This document shows positions 63,604 to 64,000 of a DNA stretch of 64,000 bases, one piece after another. A model generated the notes under the pieces. The model searched no databases, had not been told where the DNA came from, and saw only the letters and a list, made by a program, of their open reading frames with translations. The stretch comes from Anastrepha obliqua (Eukaryota; Arthropoda; Insecta; Diptera; Tephritidae), in the NCBI RefSeq assembly GCF_027943255.1, contig NC_072892.1, positions 167,030,792-167,094,791 on the forward strand. Reading direction: 5' to 3'. Position numbers and translations under genes: made by a program. Within the stretch, counting starts at the first letter, position 1. Each line of letters starts with the position of its first letter.

Positions 63604-64000
63604 ACAGGGTTACCATTAAAATGGTGGTCATATACGAAGTCCGGTACTCGAAGTGTAACCAACTTCAGACTGCTCGCGCAGCTGATGCACGGATATCATC
63701 TGTCTATTAGTTGGCTAAATGGCAGTCCAGAGTATTGTTTATATGCACGCGGAAGCATTTTCCCAAGAGTAAATACGAAAAATCCAAACTATTAATAGAT
63801 TTCAAACGTAAAAGTCTGATTGCATTATATTTGGCTGGAAAATCACTACAAGCAATTGTTCGTGGGCTCGAGCACTTTAAAGTGATTTAAAAAAAAAAGT
63901 TTTTGTTTATCGCACCGATACTCGTTACAATGAGGCTGGTAGCAACGCGAAACGCTATGGACGTAGTCATCAAAAGACTACAACGTCACGTGAAATGGTT
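63604..64000 (+). mobile_element. maT-like (DD37D) element, 5' part, continues past the window
   Basis: The terminal region contains CCGGTACTCGAAGTGTAACC, as in the element at 60276-61141. The transposase N-terminus reads LLIDFKRKSLIALYLAGKSL, QAIVRGLEHFKV, then a stop and frame change near an A-run, VYRTDTRYNEAGSNAKRYGR, SHQKTTTSREMV, joining the SREMVQKV seen at 61033. This shows the helix-turn-helix missing from the other copy. A stop follows HFKVI. Confidence 0.7.

Noticed and set aside
1..64000. CRISPR arrays, bacterial operons, phage or endogenous viral genes
   Set aside because: None seen. All long co-linear homologies are to LINEs, DNA transposons, a SINE or a Helitron-like element of a eukaryote.

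Overview
This window looks like a piece of insect nuclear genome, most likely from a higher fly (Diptera). The pointers are A/T-rich DNA with short microsatellites, three possible small genes with arthropod-style TATA boxes, short introns and secretion signals, and a dense mix of fly-type transposons. The DD41D 'rosa' type of mariner was first described in tephritid fruit flies, and several mellifera-like mariners are also present. A tephritid-like fly is therefore my best guess, but this is inference. I saw no bacterial genes, operons, CRISPR arrays or viral sequence.

The host gene content that I can support is small. A spliced gene for a glycine-rich secreted protein lies on the minus strand at 8602-9103. 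A 64-residue secreted peptide gene lies on the plus strand at 36874-37068, with an initiator and a poly(A) signal. A weaker candidate for a 49-residue secreted peptide lies on the minus strand at 48727-48876. Everything else that codes is transposon-derived.

Layout. 0-7 kb: a LINE tail, an I-type LINE cut by a mariner derivative, a long-TIR MITE with 8-bp target duplications, DD41D and maT remnants, and a tRNA-derived SINE. 7-12.5 kb: a TTAA-type repeat, the glycine-rich gene, an internally deleted mariner, and a second SINE whose tail holds a 910-bp element with 291-bp terminal inverted repeats. 12.8-22.6 kb: a mellifera-like mariner, a pogo/Tigger remnant joined to a LINE RNase H region, a nearly full-length DD41D element, and an RNase H domain bordered by inverted duplications. 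24-34.2 kb: LINE 3' halves, a maT copy, a DD41D half copy, an R1 remnant and the second MITE copy. 36-45.8 kb: an RTE-like fragment, the small peptide gene, a pentanucleotide satellite of about 670 bp, a SINE, transposase and LINE fragments, a long LINE RT region and a short Helitron-like element. 46-64 kb: more DD41D, mariner and maT copies, including one mellifera-like mariner (54432-55701) with an almost unbroken transposase and an intact catalytic triad.

The genes do not form a pathway. The window is best read as a transposon graveyard with nested insertions. At least four mariner-type groups (DD34D mariners of several subfamilies, DD41D, DD37D/maT and pogo) decay side by side, each losing function in a different way: internal deletion, loss of a catalytic residue, or frameshift. 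I did not find a clearly new biological system. The best leads are the two unclassified terminal-inverted-repeat families and the two small secreted-peptide genes.
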